A stretch of 64,000 nt of DNA, taken from assembly GCF_000799075.1 (NCBI RefSeq), contig NZ_JTLI01000014.1, positions 62,001 to 126,000 on the forward strand. Reading direction: 5' to 3'. How positions within the stretch are numbered: the stretch's first letter is position 1; the number at the start of each line of letters is the position of its first letter. The stretch comes from Cetobacterium sp. ZOR0034. Its GTDB lineage: Bacteria > Fusobacteriota > Fusobacteriia > Fusobacteriales > Fusobacteriaceae. A program made the translations under genes and the position numbers. A model generated the notes under the pieces. That model was not told the DNA's origin and ran no database searches. It was given only the letters and a program-made list of their open reading frames with translations. This document shows, piece by piece, positions 17,998 to 25,734 of the stretch.

Positions 17998-18462
17998 CTA
18001 ATCTCTAGTATGACCAAATTTCCCTAAAATTTCTTCCTCTCTAGCCCTCATCTCTTTCTTATCTTCTTCCTCTATATGGTCGTATCCTAAAAGGTGAAGC
18101 ATTCCATGAGTTAAAACATAGAAGAACTCTCTTCTAAATGAGTGATTATACTCATTACATTGTTCCTCTACTCTTTCTAAAGATATTATAATATCTCCTA
18201 ATGTATCATATGGCCCTATCATGTAATCCTCTGTTTCATGGTAAGCAAATGAGATAACATCCGTGGGTCTATCCTTATCTCTAAAATCTCTATTTATTCT
18301 TTGAATATCTTCATTTCCGACTAAGGCTACTGATAAATATACTGGTTTTTCTGATTCAAATTCATCATTTAAAACTTCACAGATATATTGTTGTACTTCA
18401 TCTTCTTTTATATATTCATTGTATCCCTCTATTTCTAGAGAAAAATCTAAAACTACTTCCAT
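17998..18462 (-). CDS. ybeY: YbeY endoribonuclease
   Basis: A 154-residue zinc-dependent endoribonuclease used in 16S rRNA 3' maturation and ribosome quality control. The metal site HGMLHLLGYDH (three His) lies near residue 115-125, and the TDVISFAYHE segment near 75 is also a family hallmark. AAGGAG lies 6 bases before the ATG. It is between pgpH and the kinase/phosphatase fusion, the conserved pgpH-ybeY-dgkA order of low-GC bacteria. It ends with a short acidic tail. Cytoplasmic. Confidence 0.95.
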   Translation of the reverse strand: MEVVLDFSLEIEGYNEYIKEDEVQQYICEVLNDEFESEKPVYLSVALVGNEDIQRINRDFRDKDRPTDVISFAYHETEDYMIGPYDTLGDIIISLERVEEQCNEYNHSFRREFFYVLTHGMLHLLGYDHIEEEDKKEMRAREEEILGKFGHTRD

Positions 18463-18489
18463 CTCTAACTCCTTTTAATCTCTCTTATT

Positions 18490-20559
18490 CTACTTTTGCC
18501 CAGGATATTTTATTCTCACATGGTGAATACTCATCAATACCTTTGTAAAAGTTTTAATTATTATTTCAATCTCTTTAAATGTTAGTGCCGCTTCAGAAAG
18601 TTGATTATCCTCTATTTTCGAGTTAATAATCCTTCTTAACATATTTTCAATAGTTATTGGCGTTTTTTCATCTAAAGATCTTACCGCTGCTTCTATCGAA
18701 TCAGCTAACATTATTATAGCCGATTCCTTACTTCTTGGAATTGGTCCACTATATTTAAAATCATCCTCTAAAACCGTTGGATCTAGCTGTTTAGCTTTAT
18801 TATAAAAATAAGCTAACATAGTCGTTCCTTGATGCTCAAACATAACATCCCTTATCTCTCTTGGAATTTTATATTCTCTTCCTAACTCATTTCCATCTTT
18901 AGTATGAGATGTTATTATCAGAGTACTTAAAAATGGAGATATTTTAGAGTGAGGATTTTCTCCCCCCTCTTGGTTTTCCACATAAAATTTGGGTCTCTTC
19001 ATTTTTCCTATATCATGATAGTAAGATGCAACTCTAGCAAATATTGCATTTGCACCTATAGCCTCTGCTGCTGCTTCAGATAAAGTTGCTACCATCATCG
19101 AATGATGGAACGTCCCTGGAGCCTTCATAGATAATAATTTTAATAAAGGATGAGACAAATCTCCTAATTCCAACAATCTAAATGTCGTCAAAATATTAAA
19201 TGTTTTTTCAAAATACGGTAGAACAGCTATGGCTAACATACCTGAAAGCAGTCCCGATATAACTATTTCTCCACTTTGTAAGGCTATCAAGTTCTTTTCT
19301 CTTCCTATAAAATATGTTAATAATAAGTATAAGAAAAACTTAGTTACTGCTAACTTCATTCCTAAAGCAATTAACTCCTGTCTTGTTGTAACCTTCTCTA
19401 TCAAATATGATCCCATCAAACAAGCTAAAAATGTCACTATTATAAAAATAGGATCGTATCCTACAATTGGGAATAAAAACGTTATTGACATCAATGTCAT
19501 TATAAATGCAAAATCTTTAGCAAATAGTATAGACATCAAGAAAAACATAGTTTCAAACGGTACAAAATATATATGATCTGGTTGTGTAAATCTATATGCT
19601 AAAAATCCTATAGTATATATTAAAAACAAACTTCTATAAACATTTTTATTTAATATATTCTTTTTAAATTTATTTGCTAACAAATGATAAAATATAACAG
19701 TTAAAATAATTGTATATAAAAAATTTGCAACTGAAAAACCTAAACTTTTTTTATACGAATATATTCCCACAGCCTCTAAAAGTTTAGCTCTACTATCTGT
19801 TATTATATCTCCTTTTTTCACAAGTAAAGTTCCGGCTTTTATATCTAAAATCTGATCGTCTATCTGAGATATCTTTTCTGCTATCGAGTTTTTAGTTTTT
19901 GTTTCATCATAGATATAATTTGCCGTTAAAAAATTCTCTACAATTTTCTTATCAAAATCAGACAGTTCTAAAAATAATTCATCATTTGGAGGAGAGATTG
20001 TTAAACTTCCTTTTTCTCTTATGATTCCTGTTGCATAAGCTTTTGTTAAAAATCCTATAACTCTTTCTTTAGTATCCGTCAAATCTCTTTTATTTAGCTG
20101 AGTCAATTCATTTATCAATTTTGGAGATAACGGTTTCCCTATTATATCTTCAACTCTATCTAAATAAAGTTTATTTTTTTTGAAATCTTTCTTCAAAATT
20201 TCATCAAATAAATATTCAGCACCAGATATATAAACGCTACCTGCTTGAGGTACATAGATATATTCTTTCTTTGAACCTTCCATTAAATTTTTTATAATAT
20301 CTTGTTTTTTATCTCTATCATTAAAAAGAATACTCTTTGGAGAGTAAATATCATTTATTGCTACATCTCCTATATCATACTTTTGTGTATTTACTATATA
20401 GCCACTCTTTGAACTAATAACTATTACCATAACCATCAAAATTAAATAAAATATTTTCTCCTTTAAATGATTATCTTTCGTATATAATTCAGCATCATCT
20501 GCATTCTTTTTGTTAATCTTAAAAGTCAAGCTCAGACCAAACAGCTCAATTTTCTTCAT
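18490..20559 (-). CDS. pgpH: PgpH-type 7TM HD phosphodiesterase (c-di-AMP)
   Basis: A 689-residue membrane protein of the 7TMR-HDED/7TM-HD family. It has an N-terminal membrane anchor (about 33-52), a large extracytoplasmic domain (about 60-270), seven membrane segments (about 275-460) and a cytoplasmic HD domain (about 480-660) containing GTFHHSMMVATL, YYHDIGKMKRP, ITSHTKDG and EHQGTT. Its best-known members (Listeria PgpH) hydrolyse cyclic di-AMP. This suggests that the organism uses c-di-AMP, although no cyclase gene lies in the window. AAAGGAG precedes the ATG. It is 14 bases downstream of dinG in the same operon. Confidence 0.9.
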   Translation of the reverse strand: MKKIELFGLSLTFKINKKNADDAELYTKDNHLKEKIFYLILMVMVIVISSKSGYIVNTQKYDIGDVAINDIYSPKSILFNDRDKKQDIIKNLMEGSKKEYIYVPQAGSVYISGAEYLFDEILKKDFKKNKLYLDRVEDIIGKPLSPKLINELTQLNKRDLTDTKERVIGFLTKAYATGIIREKGSLTISPPNDELFLELSDFDKKIVENFLTANYIYDETKTKNSIAEKISQIDDQILDIKAGTLLVKKGDIITDSRAKLLEAVGIYSYKKSLGFSVANFLYTIILTVIFYHLLANKFKKNILNKNVYRSLFLIYTIGFLAYRFTQPDHIYFVPFETMFFLMSILFAKDFAFIMTLMSITFLFPIVGYDPIFIIVTFLACLMGSYLIEKVTTRQELIALGMKLAVTKFFLYLLLTYFIGREKNLIALQSGEIVISGLLSGMLAIAVLPYFEKTFNILTTFRLLELGDLSHPLLKLLSMKAPGTFHHSMMVATLSEAAAEAIGANAIFARVASYYHDIGKMKRPKFYVENQEGGENPHSKISPFLSTLIITSHTKDGNELGREYKIPREIRDVMFEHQGTTMLAYFYNKAKQLDPTVLEDDFKYSGPIPRSKESAIIMLADSIEAAVRSLDEKTPITIENMLRRIINSKIEDNQLSEAALTFKEIEIIIKTFTKVLMSIHHVRIKYPGQK

Positions 20560-20573
20560 ATTAGTTACTCCTT

Positions 20574-23036
20574 TTAAGTTTTAGAAATATCCTTTAAAAT
20601 ATCTTCTTTATTAAGTATCTTTATATTTTTTGTAGGTATTGCATCTTTAAAGTATTTTCCATAGCTTTTTGTTATTACTCTATTATCTAATATTGTAACA
20701 ATTCCTCTATCACTTTTACTTCTTATCAATCTTCCAATTCCTTGTTTAAATTTAATTACTGATTCTGGAATTTGATATTCTACAAAAGCATTTTTATTTT
20801 GTTGAGTTATATTTTCTATTATTGCTTCTGTAATAGGGTCACTTGGAACTTTAAATGGTAGCTTTATTATAATTACAGAACTTAATTGTTCTCCCTTTAT
20901 ATCTACCCCTTCCCAGAAAGAATCTGTTCCAAATAAAACTGGATTTTTTATATTTTTATACATATTCACAAGCTGAGTTCTCGGAGCTTGTCCTTGAATT
21001 AATAAATTTAATCCTGCGTCTTCTAAATCATCTTTTATCATATAATACATATAATTTAATGTCGTATAAGAAGTAAATAGTATAAAACATTTCCCTGAAG
21101 TTTTCAATATCAAATTTTTTAAAAAATCTCTAATACTGTCTATAAATTTTGGATCACTTGGATTTAAAAGATCTTTAGGTAAATAAACTTTCATTTGATT
21201 ATCATAATCAAATGGTGAATGAATAACTTTTTCTAAAGTTTTTTCTTTTAATCCTATGCTCTCTTTAAAATATGAAAAATCACTTCCTATTGCTATTGTT
21301 GCAGATGTGAAAATCATCTGTTTTAAATTTGTATATAGATTTTTATCTAGTTCTCCATCTATTTTTAGTGGTGTTGCCACCAATTTAGAATTACTTTTTT
21401 TTCCATTTACTTCTGCCCAATAAATAAATTTCTCATCATCTAAAGCATTAATAAATTTTAAATTTTCAAAGAACCCGTCTAATCGATCTATATATCTTGA
21501 AAAATCACTTATATATCCCTCTTTATCCTCTAAATCTTTTATTCTTCCTAATATAGTTCTAACTTTTTTTAAATATGATGATAGATCTGCTATAAATTCA
21601 TCCTTCAAATTATCTAGCTGCTCATAGAATACAGCTCTTTCAAATTCATTTTTCTTTAATCTATAAGTTATGCTCGACATTTGTCCCTTTGAAAAAATTT
21701 CTATTAAAAAATTAAAATACGCTCTTCCAGATGTAAATAAATTACGATGTCTCAATTTAATATCATTCTCTAAATCTGATTCAGTTCCTTTTTTTCCATC
21801 ATAATCCGCTGTTTTTAAATAATTTATTAAGACATCTAAACTTCCCGTTCCTCTTTTTTTAGATTTTTCCATTGTATATATTTGATTCATAGTTTTTGTA
21901 AACCCGTATTTTGAAACATCATAAGAAAAATAATCTCTTGCCACTTTTTCAACATTATGAGCTTCATCAAAAACAACCAATTCATATTCTGGCAAAATTG
22001 AATATTCCGTATTGAATCCTATCTCTTTTCTTATTGCCAAATCAGAAAAATACATATGATGATTTGTTATCAGTATATCTGCTTTCTTCTTCTCATCTCT
22101 GGCTTTTAAAAAGTAACAGTCAGCTTTAAAAGGACATTTATTTCCTGCACACATGTCACTCTCACTCTGAAAATGCTCCCAAATTGTATAATCGACTTCA
22201 AATGGAAGCTCTGCCTTATCTCCACTTTCTGTTTTACCACCCCATTTTAAAACTTCTCGAAACTGAGCCTTTTGATTTTGGCTATATTCTTCAAAATCTA
22301 CAATATCTCCCGTTGCTACATTGTGTAATTTTCTATTACAAAGGTAATTCCCTCTACCTTTAACTAACATATAATTAAAGTCTCCTTGGATAACTTTTTT
22401 AGCTATCGGAATATCTTTGTTTAAAAGTTGTTCTTGTAAATTTATTGTATTTGTACTTATAACAACTCTTTTTTTATTTTTTATGCTCCATTCAATTGCT
22501 GGTATTAAATATCCTAAAGTCTTTCCTGTTCCTGTTCCAGCCTCTACTATTACTTTCGTTTCTGTATTTAATCCATTTTCAATAACTTCAGCCATCTCTA
22601 ACTGTTCATTTCTATATTCAAACTCTTTAAAAAGATTGGCTAAAAGTCCATTTTTTTCAAAATATGGCTTTATATCTATCTTTACATTTTTTCTTTGAAT
22701 CAACTCTACAATCACATAAATATCCGTTACATCATTATTTACTATATATGATGCTCCATCAAGTCTATTTGAATATATAGCCGCTATTTCAACATCGGGG
22801 TCTGACGGATATAAATGACCTGAAGGATGATTGTGTATTATAACTTCACCTTTTCTCATCGCTTTCAGTATTGCTGGAACTGAATATCTATTTCCTCTAG
22901 CTAAAACTTCGACATCTATCACTATGCCATTTTCATCTGGAATACCTCTAAAAAATACCTCATTTCCATCTACATTCTCTATCTCTAATCTCATTTTTTC
23001 TGCAGCTATTAAAGATATTTTTTCCTCTATATTCAT
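20574..23036 (-). CDS. dinG: DinG-family helicase with N-terminal RadC-like JAB domain
   Basis: An 820-residue XPD/DinG superfamily 2 helicase with an unusual N terminus. Residues about 1-115 carry a RadC/JAB metalloprotease-like site: H68, H70, P71, S78 and D81 (HNHPSG, PSDPD). The helicase follows: Walker A EAGTGTGKT (166-174), an iron-sulfur set with CNRKL and the later CAGNKCPFKADC, DEAH in VVFDEAHN, and the C-terminal motifs DSFWEGVDIKG and QGIGRLIRS. DinG unwinds R-loops, D-loops and G-quadruplexes. The fused domain could bind DNA or the same repair pathway as RadC; that is inference. A weak AAAGGATAAG ribosome site. First gene of a five-gene operon. Confidence 0.88.
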   Translation of the reverse strand: MNIEEKISLIAAEKMRLEIENVDGNEVFFRGIPDENGIVIDVEVLARGNRYSVPAILKAMRKGEVIIHNHPSGHLYPSDPDVEIAAIYSNRLDGASYIVNNDVTDIYVIVELIQRKNVKIDIKPYFEKNGLLANLFKEFEYRNEQLEMAEVIENGLNTETKVIVEAGTGTGKTLGYLIPAIEWSIKNKKRVVISTNTINLQEQLLNKDIPIAKKVIQGDFNYMLVKGRGNYLCNRKLHNVATGDIVDFEEYSQNQKAQFREVLKWGGKTESGDKAELPFEVDYTIWEHFQSESDMCAGNKCPFKADCYFLKARDEKKKADILITNHHMYFSDLAIRKEIGFNTEYSILPEYELVVFDEAHNVEKVARDYFSYDVSKYGFTKTMNQIYTMEKSKKRGTGSLDVLINYLKTADYDGKKGTESDLENDIKLRHRNLFTSGRAYFNFLIEIFSKGQMSSITYRLKKNEFERAVFYEQLDNLKDEFIADLSSYLKKVRTILGRIKDLEDKEGYISDFSRYIDRLDGFFENLKFINALDDEKFIYWAEVNGKKSNSKLVATPLKIDGELDKNLYTNLKQMIFTSATIAIGSDFSYFKESIGLKEKTLEKVIHSPFDYDNQMKVYLPKDLLNPSDPKFIDSIRDFLKNLILKTSGKCFILFTSYTTLNYMYYMIKDDLEDAGLNLLIQGQAPRTQLVNMYKNIKNPVLFGTDSFWEGVDIKGEQLSSVIIIKLPFKVPSDPITEAIIENITQQNKNAFVEYQIPESVIKFKQGIGRLIRSKSDRGIVTILDNRVITKSYGKYFKDAIPTKNIKILNKEDILKDISKT

Positions 23037-23231
23037 TCTTATCCTTTCTTTATTTACTAATTTCTATCTATAATATAATACCCTTTTTTTGAAAAAATAT
23101 AAAATATTTTTTTAATTATCTTCTTTTTTTCTATTAAATATGATAAAATATCTTAGGTCCATTGTACAAATTGTGTCTCTTTTTATGCTTACCTGTCAAA
23201 TTGAACTACCATACTTGGTATTAGAATCATA

Positions 23232-23260
23232 TTGACATAAAGCGTTATTTATGTTATTAT
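23232..23260 (+). promoter_or_regulatory. Promoter of rpsT
   Basis: TTGACA (23232-23237), 17 bases, TATTAT (23255-23260), about 40 bases before the rpsT start. Upstream, 23073-23231 holds no gene that I can support; it contains a small palindrome, TACCA-TACT-TGGTA, at 23207-23220. Confidence 0.78.
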
Positions 23261-23301
23261 GATATGAAAATTTTATTTAAAATTAAAGGGAGGTTTTTGA
23301 T

Positions 23302-23562
23302 TTGGCACATTCAAAATCAGCAAAAAAGAGAGTTATCGTAGCGGAGAGAAACAGAGAGAGAAATCAAGCTGTAAAATCTAGAGTAAAAACTATGCTTAAA
23401 AAGGTATTAGTAGCAGTAGAAACTAAAGAGGTTGAGGCTGCTAACGCTGCTTTATCTGTAGCTTACAAAGAGTTAGATAAAGCTGTAAGCAAAGGAATCA
23501 TGAAGAAGAACACAGCTTCTAGAAGAAAAGCTAGATTAGCTGCAAAAGTTAACGCTTTATAA
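23302..23562 (+). CDS. rpsT: 30S ribosomal protein S20 (TTG start)
   Basis: An 86-residue, Lys/Arg/Ala-rich basic protein with the S20 pattern AHSKSAKKRV, RNRERNQAVKSRVKT and KGIMKKNTASRRKARL. It binds 16S rRNA in the small subunit. Initiation is at TTG (TTG GCA CAT), with GGGAGG 7 bases upstream and no in-frame ATG near it. The E. coli rpsT gene also starts with UUG and is autoregulated, so a weak start may be conserved for feedback control. It has its own promoter and terminator and is monocistronic. Confidence 0.96.
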   Translation: MAHSKSAKKRVIVAERNRERNQAVKSRVKTMLKKVLVAVETKEVEAANAALSVAYKELDKAVSKGIMKKNTASRRKARLAAKVNAL

Positions 23563-23581
23563 TCGATGCTATCGAAGAAAT

Positions 23582-23616
23582 AAAACTGGAGACATCTCCA
23601 GTTTTATTTTATTTTT
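23582..23616 (+). terminator. Terminator of rpsT
   Basis: Stem AAAACTGGA (23582-23590) with TCCAGTTTT (23597-23605), then ATTTTATTTTT. It lies just ahead of the kdsC ribosome site. Confidence 0.82.
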
Positions 23617-23631
23617 GGAGGAGGATTTTCA

Positions 23632-24138
23632 ATGATTAAACTTATTGTTTTAGATGTCGATGGAACATTAACTGATGGAAAACTTTACGTTTCAAATTCA
23701 GGAGACGAGATGAAAGCTTTTAATGTTAAGGATGGTCTAGGAATAACTCAAGCTATTGCTCAAGGTAAAGAAATAGCTATTATAACTGGAAAGACATCAC
23801 ATATTGTTACTAAGCGTTGTCAAGAACTTGGAATAAATGAGATTCACCAAGGAATTAAAAATAAAATAGCGACACTTGATTTAATTTTAGAAAAATACAA
23901 TATTTCATATGAAAATGTTGCCTATATGGGTGATGATTTAATTGATTTAGCTGTTATGAAAAAATGTAAACTTGCTGCTGCTCCAAAAGATTCTGTTGAA
24001 GAAATTTTACAAATATCTGATTTTATCTCTACTAGAAATGGTGGCGATGGAGCGGTTAGAGAATTTATTGAATATATATTAAAAAAAGAAAACTTATGGA
24101 CCAATGTAGTTAATAACTTTACTCCAACAGAACAATAA
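23632..24138 (+). CDS. kdsC: KdsC-type Kdo-8-phosphate phosphatase
   Basis: A 168-residue C0-type HAD phosphatase without a cap domain. Catalytic DVDGTLTDG is near residues 8-16 (Asp nucleophile and acid), followed by the Ser/Thr-type IITGK, GDDLIDLAVM with the Mg-binding Asp pair, and the KdsC tail GGDGAVREFIE. It removes phosphate from 3-deoxy-D-manno-octulosonate 8-phosphate in LPS core synthesis, which is direct evidence for a lipopolysaccharide-bearing outer membrane. GGAGGAGG precedes the ATG. Alone between rpsT and a bidirectional terminator; the other kds genes are elsewhere. Confidence 0.9.
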   Translation: MIKLIVLDVDGTLTDGKLYVSNSGDEMKAFNVKDGLGITQAIAQGKEIAIITGKTSHIVTKRCQELGINEIHQGIKNKIATLDLILEKYNISYENVAYMGDDLIDLAVMKKCKLAAAPKDSVEEILQISDFISTRNGGDGAVREFIEYILKKENLWTNVVNNFTPTEQ

Positions 24139-24169
24139 AAAAATAGCTGAAATTCAGCTATTTTTTTTT
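24136..24169. terminator. Bidirectional terminator between kdsC and yibE/F
   Basis: Palindrome ATAGCTGAA (24143-24151) / TTCAGCTAT (24153-24161), with an A-run before it and nine T after it. The stop codon of the reverse-strand gene lies inside the stem. Confidence 0.85.
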
Positions 24170-25266
24170 GCAAACAAAACACAACAAAGATATGACGTTA
24201 TTGGAACTGCAACTAATATTCCTATACTTCCTGCAAAAGCTCTAAGTATATCTGCTGCTACAGATTCAAAGTTCAAAATTCTAATCAATGGAAATTGCTC
24301 TTTTTGTAAATATATAAATAATGTAGAAAGAATTCCACTTCCTATATAAGCTAGTATAAGAGTATTTACCATAGTTCCTATTATGTCTGCTCCTATTCTC
24401 ATTCCAGAATCGAAAATCTCTTTTTTCGTTATATTAGAGGCTACAGCCTTAAGCTCAGTTAATGCCGAAGAGATTGACATCGATACATCCATTACTGCCC
24501 CCATACTTCCTAAAATAACTCCAGCCGAAATTATCTCTCTCACTCTTATACCTTGAAGTAATGCCGAATAATTTAATGCTTCTACAGATACAAAACCTGT
24601 CATTGCCATTTTATAAGAAAAATACATCGAAATTACTCCTGCTATAATCACTCCAGCAACCGCTCCAAGAATTGCAACAATACCCTTTTGAGAAAATCCT
24701 GTTGTCAAAAATATTGTAATCGTAGAACATAGAAGTGCACATAATGTTGATATAAGAATTGGAGAATATCCATTTGCTATCATTGGTAAAAATATATTAT
24801 ATATTATAGCCACTACAATAACTAAAGAGAGTAAGGCTTTTATGCCTTTAAGTTTGGCTATAAAAATTGTTAACGCTACAAAAATCCCAATTATAACTAA
24901 TATTGAATCTCTTTTATCTATGTCTACTATATAGTATGTATTTCCAGCTTCATCACTACTTTCTTTATATAAAACGATATTTTGCTTTTCTCTTATAAAT
25001 ATATTATATGCTCTCTCTTCATAAACCGGAGATTGAACTAATACCTCTTTATTCTTATCCTCCCCTTCTAAAATTTTAACTTTATACTCCTCTATCTCTC
25101 TTATTCCATCCTGTTCATTATACCCATTTTTTATTACATTTTCTAAAGATAGTATTTTTCCTTTTATATACTCTTCTTGCCTTATCTCTTCTGTATAGCT
25201 TTCAATATTTTGTGAAAATATAACTATTGAAAATATTGAAAACAACAAAATTATCATTCTTTTCAT
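24154..25266 (-). CDS. YibE/F family membrane protein
   Basis: A 370-residue protein with an N-terminal signal-like segment (about 1-20), an extracytoplasmic domain of about 100 residues and roughly seven membrane segments from residue 125 on. The second part has the YibE/F signature: GSMGAVMDVSMSISSAL near 255 and MVNTLILAYIGSG near 305. The family is widespread in low-GC bacteria and has no established biochemical function. It stands alone, with its own terminator on the downstream side. The start is preceded by a GGGGAAAAG ribosome site. Membrane location is clear; its function is unknown. Confidence 0.82.
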   Translation of the reverse strand: MKRMIILLFSIFSIVIFSQNIESYTEEIRQEEYIKGKILSLENVIKNGYNEQDGIREIEEYKVKILEGEDKNKEVLVQSPVYEERAYNIFIREKQNIVLYKESSDEAGNTYYIVDIDKRDSILVIIGIFVALTIFIAKLKGIKALLSLVIVVAIIYNIFLPMIANGYSPILISTLCALLCSTITIFLTTGFSQKGIVAILGAVAGVIIAGVISMYFSYKMAMTGFVSVEALNYSALLQGIRVREIISAGVILGSMGAVMDVSMSISSALTELKAVASNITKKEIFDSGMRIGADIIGTMVNTLILAYIGSGILSTLFIYLQKEQFPLIRILNFESVAADILRAFAGSIGILVAVPITSYLCCVLFAKKNS

Positions 25267-25312
25267 GACTTTTCCCCTTTATACTTTTTCATTGTGTATT
25301 TCTTGTGTAACT

Positions 25313-25345
25313 TATAAAAAAAAACGAGGAAAATTTCCTCGTTTT
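25313..25345 (-). terminator. Terminator of rpsO
   Basis: Reverse strand: AAAACGAGGAAA (25345-25334) and TTTCCTCGTTTT (25332-25321), followed by a continuing T-run. It starts 5 bases after the rpsO stop codon. Confidence 0.87.
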
Positions 25346-25349
25346 AAAA

Positions 25350-25610
25350 TTACTTTCTGATTCCTAATTTAGCAATTAAAGCTCTGTATCCTTCGATATC
25401 TTTGCTCATTAAGTAGCTTAATAATCTCTTTCTTTTTCCAACCATTTTTAATAATCCTAATCTTGAATGGAAGTCTTTCTTGTGAGTTCTTAAGTGGTTA
25501 GTTAAGTGGTTGATTTGTGCTGTTAATATAGCAACTTGAACCTCTGTAGATCCTGTATCTTTTCCATCTTTTCCGTATGCTGCGATGATTTCTGCTTTGT
25601 TTATAGCCAT
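25350..25610 (-). CDS. rpsO: 30S ribosomal protein S15
   Basis: An 86-residue protein with the S15 landmarks [47 protein letters not shown] and [12 protein letters not shown]. It binds 16S rRNA at the three-way junction early in 30S assembly. A long leader between its own promoter and the start codon can fold into a structure typical of S15 feedback elements. The TCAGGAGG ribosome site precedes ATG. Monocistronic, between ftsH and yibE/F. Confidence 0.97.
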   Translation of the reverse strand: MAINKAEIIAAYGKDGKDTGSTEVQVAILTAQINHLTNHLRTHKKDFHSRLGLLKMVGKRKRLLSYLMSKDIEGYRALIAKLGIRK

Positions 25611-25637
25611 TTTTATTTCCTCCTGAATATTTAATAT

Positions 25638-25675
25638 CTAGGCCAAGGTCTACGGGGCTTAATCGTAAATCCTAG
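25638..25675 (-). ncRNA. Candidate S15 autoregulatory leader RNA
   Basis: In the rpsO mRNA leader, an outer stem CTAGG (25675-25671) / CCTAG (25642-25638) encloses a second stem, TTTACG pairing with CGTAGA (one G-U) around the loop ATTAAGCCC, and then CCTTGG. A closed two-stem element between promoter and ribosome site is what S15 repressor sites look like in other phyla, although those structures differ between groups. The pairing is seen; binding by S15 is inference. Confidence 0.5.
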
Positions 25676-25689
25676 CAAAGATTAAATTA

Positions 25690-25718
25690 ATTATAACATA
25701 ATTTCTTTTTTTAGTAAA
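25690..25718 (-). promoter_or_regulatory. Promoter of rpsO
   Basis: Reverse strand: TTTACT (25718-25713), 17 bases, TATAAT (25695-25690). It starts 17 bases downstream of the ftsH stop codon. Confidence 0.75.
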
Positions 25719-25734
25719 GTTTATTTTCTAGATA

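Noticed and set aside
23073-23231. A tRNA or small RNA upstream of rpsT
   Set aside because: No cloverleaf can be formed; only a 5-bp palindrome is seen, so no RNA gene is called.
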